Assembly (NCBI RefSeq): GCF_014356525.2
Contig: NC_052508.1
Coordinates: forward strand, 63,300,772 to 63,364,771
DNA length: 64,000 bases
From: Nilaparvata lugens
Taxonomy: Eukaryota; Arthropoda; Insecta; Hemiptera; Delphacidae
Direction: 5' to 3'
Part shown: one piece after another, positions 1 through 11,570 of the stretch
How positions within the stretch are numbered: the stretch's first letter is position 1
How the letters are laid out: each line of letters starts with the position of its first letter
Notes under the pieces: model-generated
The model's input: the letters and a program-made list of their open reading frames with translations, nothing else
What the model was told of the DNA's origin: nothing
Databases searched by the model: none
Position numbers and translations under genes: made by a program

Positions 1-222
1 ATTCAAATTCCAGAATGACTAAAATGTGAGTTCAATTCAAGAGTAATTAAAATTTTGAAGAATTGAATATAACGTAATGAATTATAATTGAACATGATTC
101 AAAATCGATTCAATTCAATTTGTGCAGAGGAGCCCACGAAAAAATAAGAACTGACTCAACTCCCGATTTGAAATTCAAAGTTGACTATACATTATTCCAG
201 TTCAAAACCTGCAGACCCGAAA

Positions 223-340
223 CTGATGCCAAGCTTTTTATATCTGTATCTTACCGTTTCTGTAAATATACAGATATAGTCTGCTGATTAAAAGTGAATT
301 GCTCATGTTCGCGGCGCGTATATCTGTACGCACCTTAAGA
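223..340. mobile_element. Half copy of a foldback MITE
   Basis: This matches the right-hand part of the complete foldback element at 60673-60847. It includes the central spacer and the full right arm ending in GCACCTTAAGA. The left arm is missing, so this is a truncated non-autonomous element. Confidence 0.7.
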
Positions 341-778
341 CTGACTATAATCCGAATTTGAATACTGAAACAATGATAACAAATATTCGATTCTGATCAT
401 AATCTCAAATCAAATACCAAAGATCTGGAGACTGGGACTGGCTAAAACTACGATTCAACGCAGATTAGAATCTCAATTTAAATAATACTGAAGAACTAAA
501 GATAAAACTGGACTGCAATTCAAATTCAAAACTGACCTTTATCTCAATTCAAATACGGGAAACCTGAAGAGCACCAACTATAATTAGGGAGCTCTCTACA
601 CACTCGTTACTGTCTGCAATTACCAGTATCCGGTCAGGCACTTTTGGGGGATGAAAAAGAGGAAATTTAGGGCCTGCATCGCGTCAAAAAAGGGAGGAAA
701 CCACCGACACTTACAGACAAAAGGTGTCCTGGACAGTCATCATTTGTGGTGTGATGTCATTGCATCAGGCATATCGTC
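341..778. other. No gene seen
   Basis: AT-rich sequence with AATTCAAAT-like words and no sustained open frame. I see nothing recognisable. Confidence 0.6.
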
Positions 779-869
779 AGATTCACTTTCAACTGTCAGA
801 ATTCCTTGATGTATAACATCAATGTTTCCCATTCGAATGATTCTGACAGTTTGACGTGAATCTCACTGC
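779..869 (+). repeat. Short hairpin repeat, copy 1
   Basis: About 90 bp. A 5-prime arm GATTCACTTTCAACTGTCAG pairs with a 3-prime arm CTGACAGTTTGACGTGAATC, leaving a loop that contains TTTCCCATTCGAA. Other copies lie near 13194, 35356, 46685 and 58426. Here the conserved C-G pair of the stem is an A-T pair on both arms, a compensated change. Confidence 0.7.
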
Positions 870-1737
870 TGCCATTAGGCGTAAAAAGTGCATGGCATAC
901 GTTGGTCGAATATGAGGGTGAAAATGCACTCATGGTAATTACCATCCCTTTGTCCCACCTGGTGCTTGCTTCCATGGTTCTTCTACTAATTTCTATCTGT
1001 TCCCGCAATCATTTCTTGTTCCTCCCACTCTTTCTCACTCACTATCTCTCCTCCTTGCTCACACGCTCTCTCTTTTACTTATTTCCATCTCTTCTCTCGC
1101 TTGTTATGTATTTTCCCCAAATCATCCTCATTCTCTTTTTTTACATAATTATTTAATCTACGCAATATTTTCAGTTTTTTGAATTCTTTATTCTACTTTC
1201 TATCTTCATCACTTCTTTACATGTCTTCTATAATTGTCCTCTCCTCAACATTCCAGCTTTTCCAATCAGAATCAATGAAGACAAACATTAAAATGTATGA
1301 AAAATTATTCATCTATTTATTTATTGGATAGAGTAAACAATACAGTGGTTGGAAAAGAAAAAAACAGAGAAGAGGAAGAATTTGAAACCAAATAAAACAT
1401 AACACATCAATAGAATTTTTGAACAGAATTTTATTAATTTGAAGGATGTCTCAGAAGTTGTTCCACAAACTAAGCAAGTGAATTCACTCATTATTGAAAC
1501 AAACTACAAAACATGACAACTCATGTACTCTTGTAACATCATGAGCAATGAAAACAACAATTTCAAGCTATCAGTGTGTCATGCAATAATTCGTTCAAAG
1601 ATCCCCACTTATTAACATTATTAACATCATTAATCATCTCAAAAATCAAAATGTAACCAGTGGATTGTCCAATGATAAATTATGAGGGTGGCATGCATGG
1701 GGAGCATCACATAATAAAAAAACACTCGACTGCTTGC
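870..1737. other. No gene seen; pyrimidine-rich patch
   Basis: Positions 1003-1265 are C/T-rich on the plus strand and give only low-complexity Leu/Phe/Ser translations. The rest is AT-rich, with short ATTT repeats near 1311. No coding signal. Confidence 0.6.
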
Positions 1738-1985
1738 TCTACACTGATCAATCACTCATGCGTTGTTCTTGAGATAAAATTTATCTAGATTTTTCACTGT
1801 GATAATAATATATGTTCGGGTAGTAGCTGAAAATCATGAACCAATTATTAGTCTAGAATTTGAATCATAGGAATTTTTTTTTGTCTTTCAACATTCACTC
1901 TGCTCATGCATTGTTTTTGAAAGAAATTTATCTAGATTTTTTTTTGTAATTATTGTTTGAATAGTGATAAAAATCATAATTTTTC
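1738..1985. repeat. Diverged tandem duplication
   Basis: Two similar segments about 145 bp apart share CTCATGC(G/A)TTGTT followed by AAATTTATCTAGATTTTT (near 1757 and 1900). It appears to be an old local duplication with no coding content. Confidence 0.5.
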
Positions 1986-3328
1986 AAACCAATCAAAAAT
2001 ATCCATATTCGAATAATAAAAACATTGTGGTCTTATAAAGTTCCGTATTATGCTTTATTAATTTATATCTAGTTTTTCTCCCAGTAGTGTGAGCTCTATC
2101 TATCTCACTACTCACAGTTACAACTCACAGTCAGTATGGTAAGATCAATAATGAGATCCTACAATCACAGATTCAAGCCTCTGATTGGTTGTATGTACTT
2201 TAATGTAATACTACAATCGTAGTTCCACAATGTAATTGAAACGATGGTGACCAGCATAATACCAATTGAGGAGGGGTGATAAGACAATGAAAAGCGAATA
2301 CACACAACGAGGAAAACACAACCAACGAATGTCACATTAATAACTGGATTGATTCAAAGGACACACAATCAACACTGATTGTTGATTAGACGACTTGTGA
2401 TTAATCGAGGCGTCGGAGATTGGAGATGAACGCTCTGATTGTCACTGAATGTGATCAGTGCTCCAATGAATGGATGGATGATACTCTAATTGGAGCTCGC
2501 GACCGTTATTAATGATGAATGACACTTTTAAATGGACTTTGTCATTGCTCTAATTATGGTTGGCTCTGTATTGTATCGTGGGCACAAATAACAATTATTT
2601 TTGACGTTATAACCAACGATTAATTGTCGTTTATGTGACGATCCATCACGAGCGATTTAGGAAGATGTGAACTGTTAATGAGATGTGATTTGGGCAGCAA
2701 TTAGAGATATCAAAGTCTATTAGGACTACTTCCATTGTGAGGATATCATTTTTTTATCATAAAATATGGAGTCAATGGATGATGACTCTTTTGCTCCTTG
2801 AGCCAAATGCTGACCGTTTACCTATGTTATTTTTCAATAAATTGATTTCTACACATGAAAATTACTGAGATATTGCATTTATTTGAAAATTGGAAGTTAA
2901 GTGAATTCCAGTGTCATATTTTTAGCTTTGTTCCACTGTTAAGTACATAATTTTGTGTTTCATCTGCTTTCTTCTCAAAATTAAGATTGATCATGAATAT
3001 ATTTCTATTATATTTGTATTGTATAAGAGCTATTGAATATTGATGCATTATGAGTTTTACATCATAACAATCATTATTTATTAAATTATTGATAATTAAT
3101 ATTATATATCATGTATCAATGAGGAGAGACCGAGAGAGAGGTGAATTGAAGCTGAAACAGGCATAATGCCTAATCCGTAAATGATTGATGATGTATCAAT
3201 CTGAACTATGTCTTAAATAGAATCATGAATTATCTCATTTCAGATGGAACCCAATCTAATTCTTCCAATTTGATTAACTTGTTAGTGGTCTCGTAACAAT
3301 TTTTCAGTGAGACAGATAGTTGGTCTTA
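1986..3328. other. No gene seen
   Basis: AT-rich DNA without long open frames or recognisable repeats. Confidence 0.55.
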
Positions 3329-3518
3329 ATTTATTTATTTATTCATTTATTGTATAAAATACTATAATCATAATACAATTATGACATTGGAAGAAAAACT
3401 AGGCTGAGCCTGTACTATTTCTCTCCGAAAATGTTGATAAAATGTTAATGTTGTCCAAAAGATAAGGTTATTTAATCTCACACTGCTTCGTCACTTGATT
3501 TTCGGTCCAGGAATGATA
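3329..3518 (-). repeat. LINE-type 3-prime tail
   Basis: On the minus strand this matches the interrupted sequence at 16048-16094 plus 16946-17089. It ends in ATTT/AAAT-type short repeats, as non-LTR retrotransposon 3-prime ends do. Only the non-coding tail remains. Confidence 0.55.
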
Positions 3519-4095
3519 AATTTCCAACAATTGGTCGATTCTTGAGAGCATTAACTGCGGTTTTGATGTATCGTAATCATTGAACAACCATCATTATTCT
3601 ATCAATCTTGCTGGTGAGTGATTAATTTGGAATCAAAAGTGGAAGGCTTCACTTTCGAATAACTAACATTCAATGTTAGCCTCAATAGCCTCAATAACCT
3701 CCAAACAATAATAACCTCCTTAGTGTGACTCAATTTGTGATTGTATTGACGAATGAATCATGAAAATCGCAAAACACTACAGAGGAAAGTTGACTACAGC
3801 TTCTGAAAAGGAGGAGAGTGCTTGTCTTCTTGATCTTCGAAATATTCTCTCCAGAGGAATAGATGAGGAAGACGCAGTTCATGATTCAATAGCTTGATCT
3901 TACCACTTGATCTTGAACTTTATTCTGACAAACCATACTCTATCCTCACTTTTGTTAGAGTTGGTTTTAAAATACTGTAAGCTAAAGAAATAAAATTTAT
4001 TGACGTTCTTTGAAGAACAAAAAAAGCCAAGCTAAAATACAAGCTGAAAGAATAGTTGGAGAAATTGATGTTTTCTCTAAACTTTAAAGTTTGCG
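3519..4095. other. No gene seen
   Basis: AT-rich sequence with no feature I can support. Confidence 0.5.
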
Positions 4096-4156
4096 GGAAG
4101 GAGGTGGGGGAGAACCTATCCAGGCTCCTCCTTTCGAAAAAGGTCCTTCTTTTATT
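4096..4156 (+). repeat. 60-bp repeat, copy A
   Basis: Nearly identical to 5096-5156. A G-rich arm (GGAGGTGGGGGAGAACC) and a C-rich arm (GGCTCCTCCTTTCG) can form a short hairpin, followed by AAAAAGGTCCTTCTTTTA. Function unknown. Confidence 0.6.
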
Positions 4157-5095
4157 GTAAGCTCACGCTTACTTTCAAATTTAGAACAAAATATAATTTC
4201 TTTATAAAAAACTATTCTGAAATTATCCACATATCTACCTATCCTATCTACATATCCCCCTCCACAGCACTACAACTTCCCGCCGCCGCCAATCGACATT
4301 CCTTGTATACTACGCAAGTCAAAAACATGCGTTTCCCAGTAATCACCCTATATATCTATTTCTTCAGGAAGAATGAATGTCCTTTTTCTCCTCCTTTTTC
4401 TCTTACTATGACTTTGTGAAGTTTCTAAGCACTGTTACTTTGCATCAACCAAAATCTAAATGCAATTCTACTATATTTTAAGTACATTCTCCGTATATTA
4501 TTGTACATAATCAAATAAATAGATAAATATGAGGCGTTATAAATAAGCTTTAATCTTTGAAATATTATTTCACATTTTTCTCTGTAGTTCTTCCAGAGCA
4601 TTCTTGTCTAGTCTTTCCTCCCCTCTATAACTCCTTCAAAACAACTCCAGAAATCCCCTGTTTTCATAAGACAACCCATGCGGACTACTTCTAATCTTGG
4701 GTGAAAATATGACAAAGAGTGGGGCGAGAATAAGTTGAGGAGGGGTGAAATGTGTGGGAGTATTTGCCATAGGGGGTGTTTCCACCCCCCTCTCCACTCA
4801 TGTGGGGATTTGTCTGTCCAGACACCACGCATGGTCTTAGCATCCCTTATGTGGTGATTGGGGGGAACGGGGGTATAGTCTCAAAAGAAGACAGGGGTTG
4901 TCTTTGCAGGGGGTGCAAGTGAGGGGGGTAGTGTCCAACGCTTTCTGAGTAATGGCTGACCCATTACTATGTATTCATCTGAACCTTTTCCGTCTCCTGC
5001 TTATCTTATTCTCCGTCTTTTTCTTATCTTATTCGCTCGACTTGGGCCGCGCTGCTGTTTGCATATCTTGTTTCTTCTCCCTCCTTACATTTTGT
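4157..5095. other. No gene seen; G-rich patch
   Basis: Mostly AT-rich. Between about 4690 and 4930 there are runs of G and C (several GGGG/CCCC). The open frames here are short and resemble no family I know. Confidence 0.5.
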
Positions 5096-5156
5096 AGGGA
5101 GGAGGTGAGGGAGAACCTATCCAGCCTCCTCCTTTCGAAAAAGGTCCTTCTTTTAG
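5096..5156 (+). repeat. 60-bp repeat, copy B
   Basis: Second copy of the element at 4096. It keeps the paired GGAGGAGG and CCTCCTCC arms and the downstream TTTCGAAAAAGGTCCTTC block, while the flanks differ. The 1-kb direct spacing suggests a small dispersed element or a local duplication. Confidence 0.6.
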
Positions 5157-5490
5157 CACGCAATTCCACTGTATCAAACGGCCAGCTCCCTCTGTAAACC
5201 TTTTTCCCAACATTTATGATGTACTAGATTGCGTTGAGGAAGTTGAAAATCGCTTTTTATCTTCTAGGATCGTAGATGAATATAAAATCATCTCAAAATA
5301 TTATCATCATTGTTAGATCCAGTAAACAGATATGTAGGTTCCATCTCCAACAGATGTTTTTCTAATGAGGATTCTCAAACGAGCTCAAGACTTGGGTGTC
5401 TCGTGACTTTGAATTATTCAATCTCACATTATTAAGTAAGGCTATTGTAGTGAGGATACATCACATACATCCACTCACATACAGAGAAAA
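5157..5490. other. No gene seen
   Basis: Spacer before the TIR element, with no supported feature. Confidence 0.5.
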
Positions 5491-6144
5491 TCTGGTGTGG
5501 CGCACTCACACAACTTTCCTTGCCATTACGAAAATTGATCACCTGACGCGCATCTCAAGTCATCTGAGCCAGCTGGTGACATGACAATAACGCTGGAGAC
5601 ATATGAAGTCTGCTATCTCTTCATAGTGGATCATTTAATAGAATCAACAGTTGCCAACAGTTTGCAATTGAAATAATAACATTTTCTCGAATTTCGTGCT
5701 TATTTTCAATTTTAGGTGAAAATGTTACTGAACATTAATTGTAGAGATTTTCATGCTTAATCTTTTCCACCCAAATTTTTTTGTTTAAATTTTATCTGAA
5801 GCCTGATATTTGGGAATCTAAAATCAAACTTTGCATAGATGGGGCGGAGCTCCTGAAATTTTTACAGATATGAGACTTGTGGCAGTTGATAGAACTTATC
5901 AATTATCATTCTTGGTATAAATTTAATCGAAATCGTTGGAGCTGTTTTCGAGAAAATCGCGAAAAACCCTGTTTTTGACAACATTTTCGCCATTTCAGCC
6001 GCCATCTTGAATTGCATTTGATCGAAATTGTTCGTGTCGGATCCTTATATTCTAAGGACCTTAAGTTCCAAATTTAAAGTCATTCCGCTAATTGGGAAAT
6101 GAGATATCGTGTATACAGACTCACATACACCATACACACACACA

Positions 6145-6185
<41 letters not shown>

Positions 6186-6324
6186 ACATACCAATACCCA
6201 GAAACCACTTTTTTGGACTCAGGGGACCTTGAAACGTATAGAAATTTAGAAATTGGGGTACCTTAATTTTTTCGGAAAGCAATACTTTCCTTACCTATGG
6301 TAATAGGGCAAGGAAAGTAAAAAA
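5491..6324 (+). mobile_element. Non-autonomous TIR-type repeat, copy 1
   Basis: About 830 bp. The left end contains ACTTTCCTTGCC and the right end its complement GGCAAGGAAAGT. The same sequence is present inverted at 10743-11570. The interior is non-coding and carries a (CA)n tract at about 6130-6190. No transposase is visible. The superfamily is not assigned. Confidence 0.7.
6130..6190. repeat. (CA)n microsatellite
   Basis: Interrupted CA dinucleotide run inside the TIR repeat. The partner copy has a shorter TG run at about 10882-10922, so length varies between copies. Confidence 0.9.
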
Positions 6325-6982
6325 CTGTATTAAGAACAGCAGAGACATTTCAAATATAGAGTGGTGAATCATTTTTATCAGTTTTATTTCATTATACTAT
6401 CCAAGTAACTGGATATGAATTCATTTCATGATTGTTCTAGACTCTCACATTAGTCCAAATTATTGTGTTGAAAATCTTCCCAAATGCTGTCATGGAATTT
6501 TCGAGTGAGGGAGGTAGCTAGGTTTTTATCCATTCACAGAGTTCAGGGTGAACTTATTCATCAACTACTCCTCTTCCTCTATCACTTCTATGTGTTCTTC
6601 TTATTAACCTTCCGCTTTATTTTCATCTACCTCTTGCTTGTTTTACTTTTTGACTGTGTGCTGTGCGGCTTATTAGTGCAGCGATGGAAACGAGGCGATA
6701 AGAGAGCGTTTAAAGTGGAAGCGACACTAGACAATTCGACGCGAGACATTTTGCTGCAGCTTTTCGCTTAACGCGCCGCTATCGCTTCAATCGCTCGACC
6801 AACGCGCTTCTGTCACCTTAATTGCTCTCAAACCTGATGCTTCTTCATCTTGTTCTACCACCCCCTCTCTCCCACTTGTTTCATTTTCCACCTATATTAC
6901 TCATCCTTCCTCTTCCTTTCATCTCATTTTTCTTGTCCTCTTTATTTCTGTAGTCTATTAGAAATTTGATTCTCTTAAATAA
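6325..6982. other. No recognised gene
   Basis: A 95-residue frame at 6484-6771 is Leu/Phe-rich and resembles no family I know. The stretch 6660-6830 is more GC-rich than its surroundings. Coding status cannot be supported. Confidence 0.45.
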
Positions 6983-7399
6983 CTAGTAGTTCTGTGAACA
7001 GTAGACCTCACGCAGTATTCTCATCCACAAGTACCTGATTGAAACTATAGACCTTATGGAAATACAGCAATAGACTGGTTTCTCCATACATCTGTGAAAT
7101 CACTTGTCAGCTGATTTATGATGAATAATTCTAAAGTCTGATTTTTACTCTTATATTGGCTTATGAAGGAGGCTCCTTCTTCCTTTTATATTATCCTTGA
7201 AATGCAAAATTTCCAAAAACCTTGTATATACGTCGACGTGCAATTAAAAAAGGAACATACCTGTCAAATTTCATGAAAATCTATTACCGCGTTTCGCCGT
7301 AAATGCGCAACATATAAACATATAAAAATTTAAACATTTAAACTTAAGAGATATGCCAAACCGTCCACTTGAATCTTAGACCTCACTTCGCTCGGTCAA
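6983..7399 (-). mobile_element. Helitron-like dispersed repeat, short copy
   Basis: Shares both ends with 29623-30247. Read on the minus strand it ends with a small hairpin (GTTC-ACA-GAAC) followed by TACTAG, the layout of a Helitron 3-prime end. The other end carries GACCGAGCGAAGTGAGGTC. It is non-coding, and the Helitron assignment is tentative. Confidence 0.5.
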
Positions 7400-7552
7400 T
7401 AATAATAATTCATAATTTCTCCGATTGCCAATGAATTGCAACCAGGGGAGTTTATTGACAAAACATATACATAATATTATTAAAATATACATCCCCAAGG
7501 CAACTTCAGAAGTTTCCTTGCCTTCAAACTCACGGGATCTACCCCTTCAGGG

Positions 7553-8010
7553 CAGTTTCGGAGGGGCAAAAAGAAAAACCCAAGAGACCAGAGATGGGTG
7601 AAACTTCAGGTACAAATGTGAGGCTGAGTCGAGGGTGGCCGGGCGCCAGGCGCCCTAGACGCAGTTTGGCGTCCCCTCTCTCAGCGGAAAGACCAGGAGT
7701 GGAACTCTCGTAGGTCACGAGTTTGTGGGTGGAGAGACCATATCTCACTACTGCTCGAAGAAGGGCTGCTATTTAGGCAAAACTTCATGAGAGAGGTGAA
7801 GCTTCAGAGCCTGCGAAGTTTCGGAGGGGCTATAAGAAAAAACCCAAGAGACCAGAGATGGGTGAAACTCCAGGCACATAAATGTGGGTCAAGAGGCTGA
7901 GTCAAAGGTAGCCGGGTGCTCTAGAGGCAACTTGGCTACCCCTTCCTCAGCAGAAGGACCTTCAAAGAAGGCCAGGAGTGAAACTCACATAGGTCACGAG
8001 GACTAATCAG
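7553..8010. repeat. Imperfect tandem duplication (about 264-bp unit)
   Basis: The block beginning AGTTTCGGAGGGGC, then CCCAAGAGACCAGAGATGGG, recurs at 7553 and 7817. The second copy has diverged and carries small insertions. The 69-residue minus frame over the first unit is not repeated as an intact frame in the second, so I do not call a gene. Confidence 0.6.
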
Positions 8011-8965
8011 TCTGAAGAGATTGCCAAGTATATCACACTGGATTGCAACAAGTAACCAGGTGATGAATGGGATGTTAGTATAGGGAAAACCTCCTGATTC
8101 TTGTAAAGGACACAGGTATTGGTTTGCCTAACTAACATACTACTTGGGAACACAATAAGCTTCGGTTGACGTTTGGGGTTTTTGAACCTTTGGATCCTTG
8201 AATCCCTCCCTTCAAAAGCAATAAACAATGAATAAATAATATACATTCAAAAATTGCTAATAATAAACTTAGTCCTAATTATGATAATCAAAATAATAAA
8301 GATTAAAAAATAATCGCGTAGTTCCTTGTGTAACCTTGTAAATCCAATAATTGTCGGTATTCAACAATATAGTGCAAACAAAATTAAAAAAGGTGGAGGT
8401 TCAAACTCTGAAAATAACACTCTCAGGCTTTAAGGTCTGTATATGCACCAACACCGTTTGAATTGATCTCCTGTTCCTTCAAACTCAGAATAAAGGGAAT
8501 TAGAATGAACTCGAACATAATATATTTATGTAAACCTAGTTTAGCGTAAACGTTCATGGACCTGTTTATTCTAGATCAGCATTGAACTTGTGGCCCTTTA
8601 CAGCCATAGTCTTTTCTCATCTCCTTTCCATTTCCCATCTCACTCTCTTCCACCTCTTTTTCTCTTCAGCCATCTATCTTTACTTTTTACCCACCTTGGA
8701 CTCAGTAGGCGGTGATCTAATAAGGCCACTACTATAGTATACGGTAGGACTATTTATAGTATACGGAGGAAACTTCACTGGGCGTGTAGCCTAATTAGTA
8801 GCGACAAGCAAGGCTTTCTCTCTCACTCTTTCATCAGATCCGACGTCATTCGAGGCTGCAACGCGGCGCGATAATCGCTGTTGTCGCGCTACAAAATTCA
8901 CTATTATTTACAAGCAAAGAGAGGGAGAAGAAATGGCAAACGAAGTGAAGAAAGGAAAGAATGGA
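8011..8965. other. No gene seen
   Basis: AT-rich, then more GC-rich around 8700-8890. A 17-bp word, ATAGTATACGG with flanks, occurs twice near 8735-8770. No supported gene. Confidence 0.5.
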
Positions 8966-9423
8966 AGGAAGTAGGAGTAGAAGAAGAAGAAGAAGAAGGA
9001 AGAAGGAAAGGAAGCAGAAGAAGAAGTAAAAGAAGAAGAAGAAGAAGAAGAAGAAGAAGAAGAAGAGAAGAAGAAGAAGAAGAAGAGAAGAAGAAGAAGA
9101 AGAAGAAGAAGAAGAAGAAGAAGAAGAAGAAGAAGAAGAAGAAGAAGAAGAAGAAGAAGAAGAAGAGAAGAAGAAGAAGAAGAAGAAGAAGAGAAGAAGA
9201 AGAAGAAGAAGAAGAAGAAGAAGAAGAAGAAGAAGAAGAGAAGAAGAAGAAGAAGAAGAAGAAGAAGAAGAAGAAGAAGAAGAAGAAGAAGAAGAAGAAG
9301 AAGAAGAAGAGAAGAAGAAGAAGAAGAAGAAGAGAAGAAGAGAAGAAGAAGAAGAAGAAGAAGAAGATGATGAAGAAGAAGAAGAAGAAGAAGAAGAAGG
9401 AGAAGAAAAATGAAAAGAAGAAG
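8966..9423 (+). repeat. Long (GAA)n/(AAG)n microsatellite
   Basis: About 460 bp of almost pure GAA repeats with scattered AG frame slips. It generates spurious poly-Glu/Lys/Arg frames on the plus strand and poly-Ser/Leu/Phe frames on the minus strand. Homopurine-homopyrimidine DNA of this length can form triplex structures. Confidence 0.95.
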
Positions 9424-9650
9424 TGAGGTGAGTATAAGATGAAGAAGAGTTTTTGTGGAAGGAGGAAATTCGCAATTATTAACGTTTAGTTGTTGATACC
9501 ACCGGCGTTACAAAGAGACAATGGTTGCACCTTTCAAAGACTACCAAGATAGCTATAATAAGAGTTCGTAGGCGGCATCTGAAACAGTGTATTCCAAATC
9601 ATTAAGGCCTGCTTCCCAATGAATAGCAGCTCTGCTGAGCGGGAAAAGAT

Positions 9651-10338
9651 ATTTTCCTACAGTTACATTGAAAAGTGGCCATTGCAGCACTGATTACAGA
9701 ACGCAAAGAATCACTTTTCCGCTCTAGTTCGGGAAAAATTTTTCTGCACTCCAGATTTGCAACATGGCAACGCAAAATACTTAGTAGGTTATATGGAGCA
9801 ACAGTGCAGCAAAATCAAAATGAAGTTGGTAACAGTGACTGCTGTGGCTGCTATAGTGAGCAGAGGTGCAACCAAGCACAACGCGCTAATTATTATTCAT
9901 TATATATTATAACCAAGGACAACATTTTTATTCAATTTGACAATAAATTAAGGTTTTTATCAATAATAAAATTACACAGAAGAAACTGCTGTGGCTGCTA
10001 TAGTGAGCAGAGGTGCAACCAAGCACAACGCGCTAATTATTAGTATTATAATATTATAACCAAGGACAACATTTTTATTCAGTTTGACAATAAATTAAGG
10101 TTTTTATTAATAATAAAATTACACAGAAAAACATTTGATGGATTTCAGCCAATTTTACCCATAATTACCCACTTTTCATATTCAATGGTAACTGTAGGAA
10201 AAACTTAATGTGAAATACGTGCGCAAAGTTCCTCTGCTGCACTCAAGAAGCCATTCCGCCCTCGCTTACGGCTCGGGCGTAAACGTTTCTTTCGGTGCAG
10301 CAAAGTGGCACTTTGCGCACTAGTTGCACAAATAACTA
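9651..10338 (+). mobile_element. Dispersed repeat with terminal hairpin, copy 1
   Basis: An inverted copy occupies 63611-64000. The right end (10219-10320) is a hairpin in which GTGCGCAAAGT pairs with ACTTTGCGCAC, around a GCCCTCGCTTACGGCTCGGGC core. A unit of about 147 bp, containing GCTGTGGCTGCTATAGTGAG, is tandemly duplicated (near 9838 and 9986). The 122-residue frame at 9675-10043 runs through the duplication and is probably fortuitous, although part of it is also open in the other copy. Confidence 0.65.
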
Positions 10339-10742
10339 TTCAGATACAGTACTGCAATCTCCAGCAGTCATAGTAACCTCCTACGTGTCAAGCTGAATCA
10401 ATTTCGTGTAATATATTATCCGCTTTTATCCATCAATAAAATACACAGTATTCAGGATACTCCTTTCTTCAAGATTTTTTCTGCTGTGAATCAAGTCCAC
10501 ATGATCTTCATGCAAAAGGAGAGCAGGAAGAGCGGTTTGACGTCCATAACTATCTGTTATCAGAGCTTTTTTCAAGCAGACACCCTTACAACGGAAGAAT
10601 TCATAGCACTGCACTTATCTATCTGTTCGATGAGATAGATCCGATTATGAAGTGTGAAGACCAAAGTTCCTTGTACTTCATCCCTTAATACGTCATCATG
10701 GAGGTTTACCTGGAAATCAGCTGGTTCATATTCAAGTAGTAA
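10339..10742. other. No gene seen
   Basis: A 62-residue minus frame at 10426-10614 has no family resemblance. Confidence 0.45.
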
Positions 10743-11570
10743 TTTTTTACTTTCCTTGCCCTATTACCTTAGGTAAGGAAAGTATTGCTTTCCGAAAAAA
10801 ATTAAGGTACCCAAATTTCTAGATTTCTATAGGTTTCAAGGTCCCCTGAGTCCAAAAAAGTTGTTTTTGGGTATTGGTCTGTATGTGTGTGTGTGTGTGT
10901 GTGTATGAGTGTATGTGTGTCTGTGTACACGATATCTCTTCTCCCAACTAACAGAATGACTTGAAAATTGGATCTTAAGGTCCTTACAATATAAGGATCC
11001 GACACGAACAATTTCGATCGAATGCAATTCAAAATGACGGCTAAAATGTTATCAAAAACAGGGTTTTTCTCGATTTTCTCAAAAACAGCTCCAACGATTT
11101 TGATCAAATTTATACCTAATATAGTCATTGATAAGCTCTATCAACTTCCACTAGTCCCATATCTGAAAAAATTTCAGTAGCTCCGCCCCATCTATGCAAA
11201 GTTTGATTTTAGATTCCCAATTATCAGGCTTCAGATATAATTTAAACAAAAAATTTTGAGTGGAGAAGATTGAAAATGAAAATCTCAACAATTAATGTAC
11301 AGTAAAATTTTCACCTAAGATTGAAAATAAGCTCGGAATTCGAGAAAATGTGATTATTCAATTGCAAACTGTTGGCAACTGTTGATTCTATCAAATCATT
11401 CACTATGAAGAGATAGCAGACCTCTAGTGTCTCCAGCGTTATTGTCCTGTCACCAGCTGGCTCAAATCCTGGAATAGTGGACTTAAAATAATTATGCGCG
11501 TGAACACTAGCATCAGGTGATCAATTTCTATAACGGCAAGGAAAGTTGTGTGAGTGCGCCACACCAGATT
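10743..11570 (-). mobile_element. Non-autonomous TIR-type repeat, copy 2
   Basis: Inverted copy of 5491-6324 with the same ends (ACTTTCCTTGCC / GGCAAGGAAAGT) and a TG-repeat interior. The frame at 10802-11128 is a read-through of repeat DNA and is not a gene. Confidence 0.7.

Noticed and set aside
6484..6771. 95-residue frame as a host membrane protein
   Set aside because: No recognisable family, no sign of splice-supported exons and no conserved partner; left as unannotated.
8846..9475. Long frames on both strands (209 and 181 residues) over the GAA tract
   Set aside because: Pure translations of a trinucleotide repeat (poly-Ser/Leu/Phe and poly-Glu/Lys/Arg) that switch residue whenever the repeat slips; no unique protein sequence.
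10802..11128. 108-residue minus frame with a THTHTH run
   Set aside because: Lies wholly inside the non-coding TIR repeat and its CA/TG microsatellite; the partner copy is not open in that frame.
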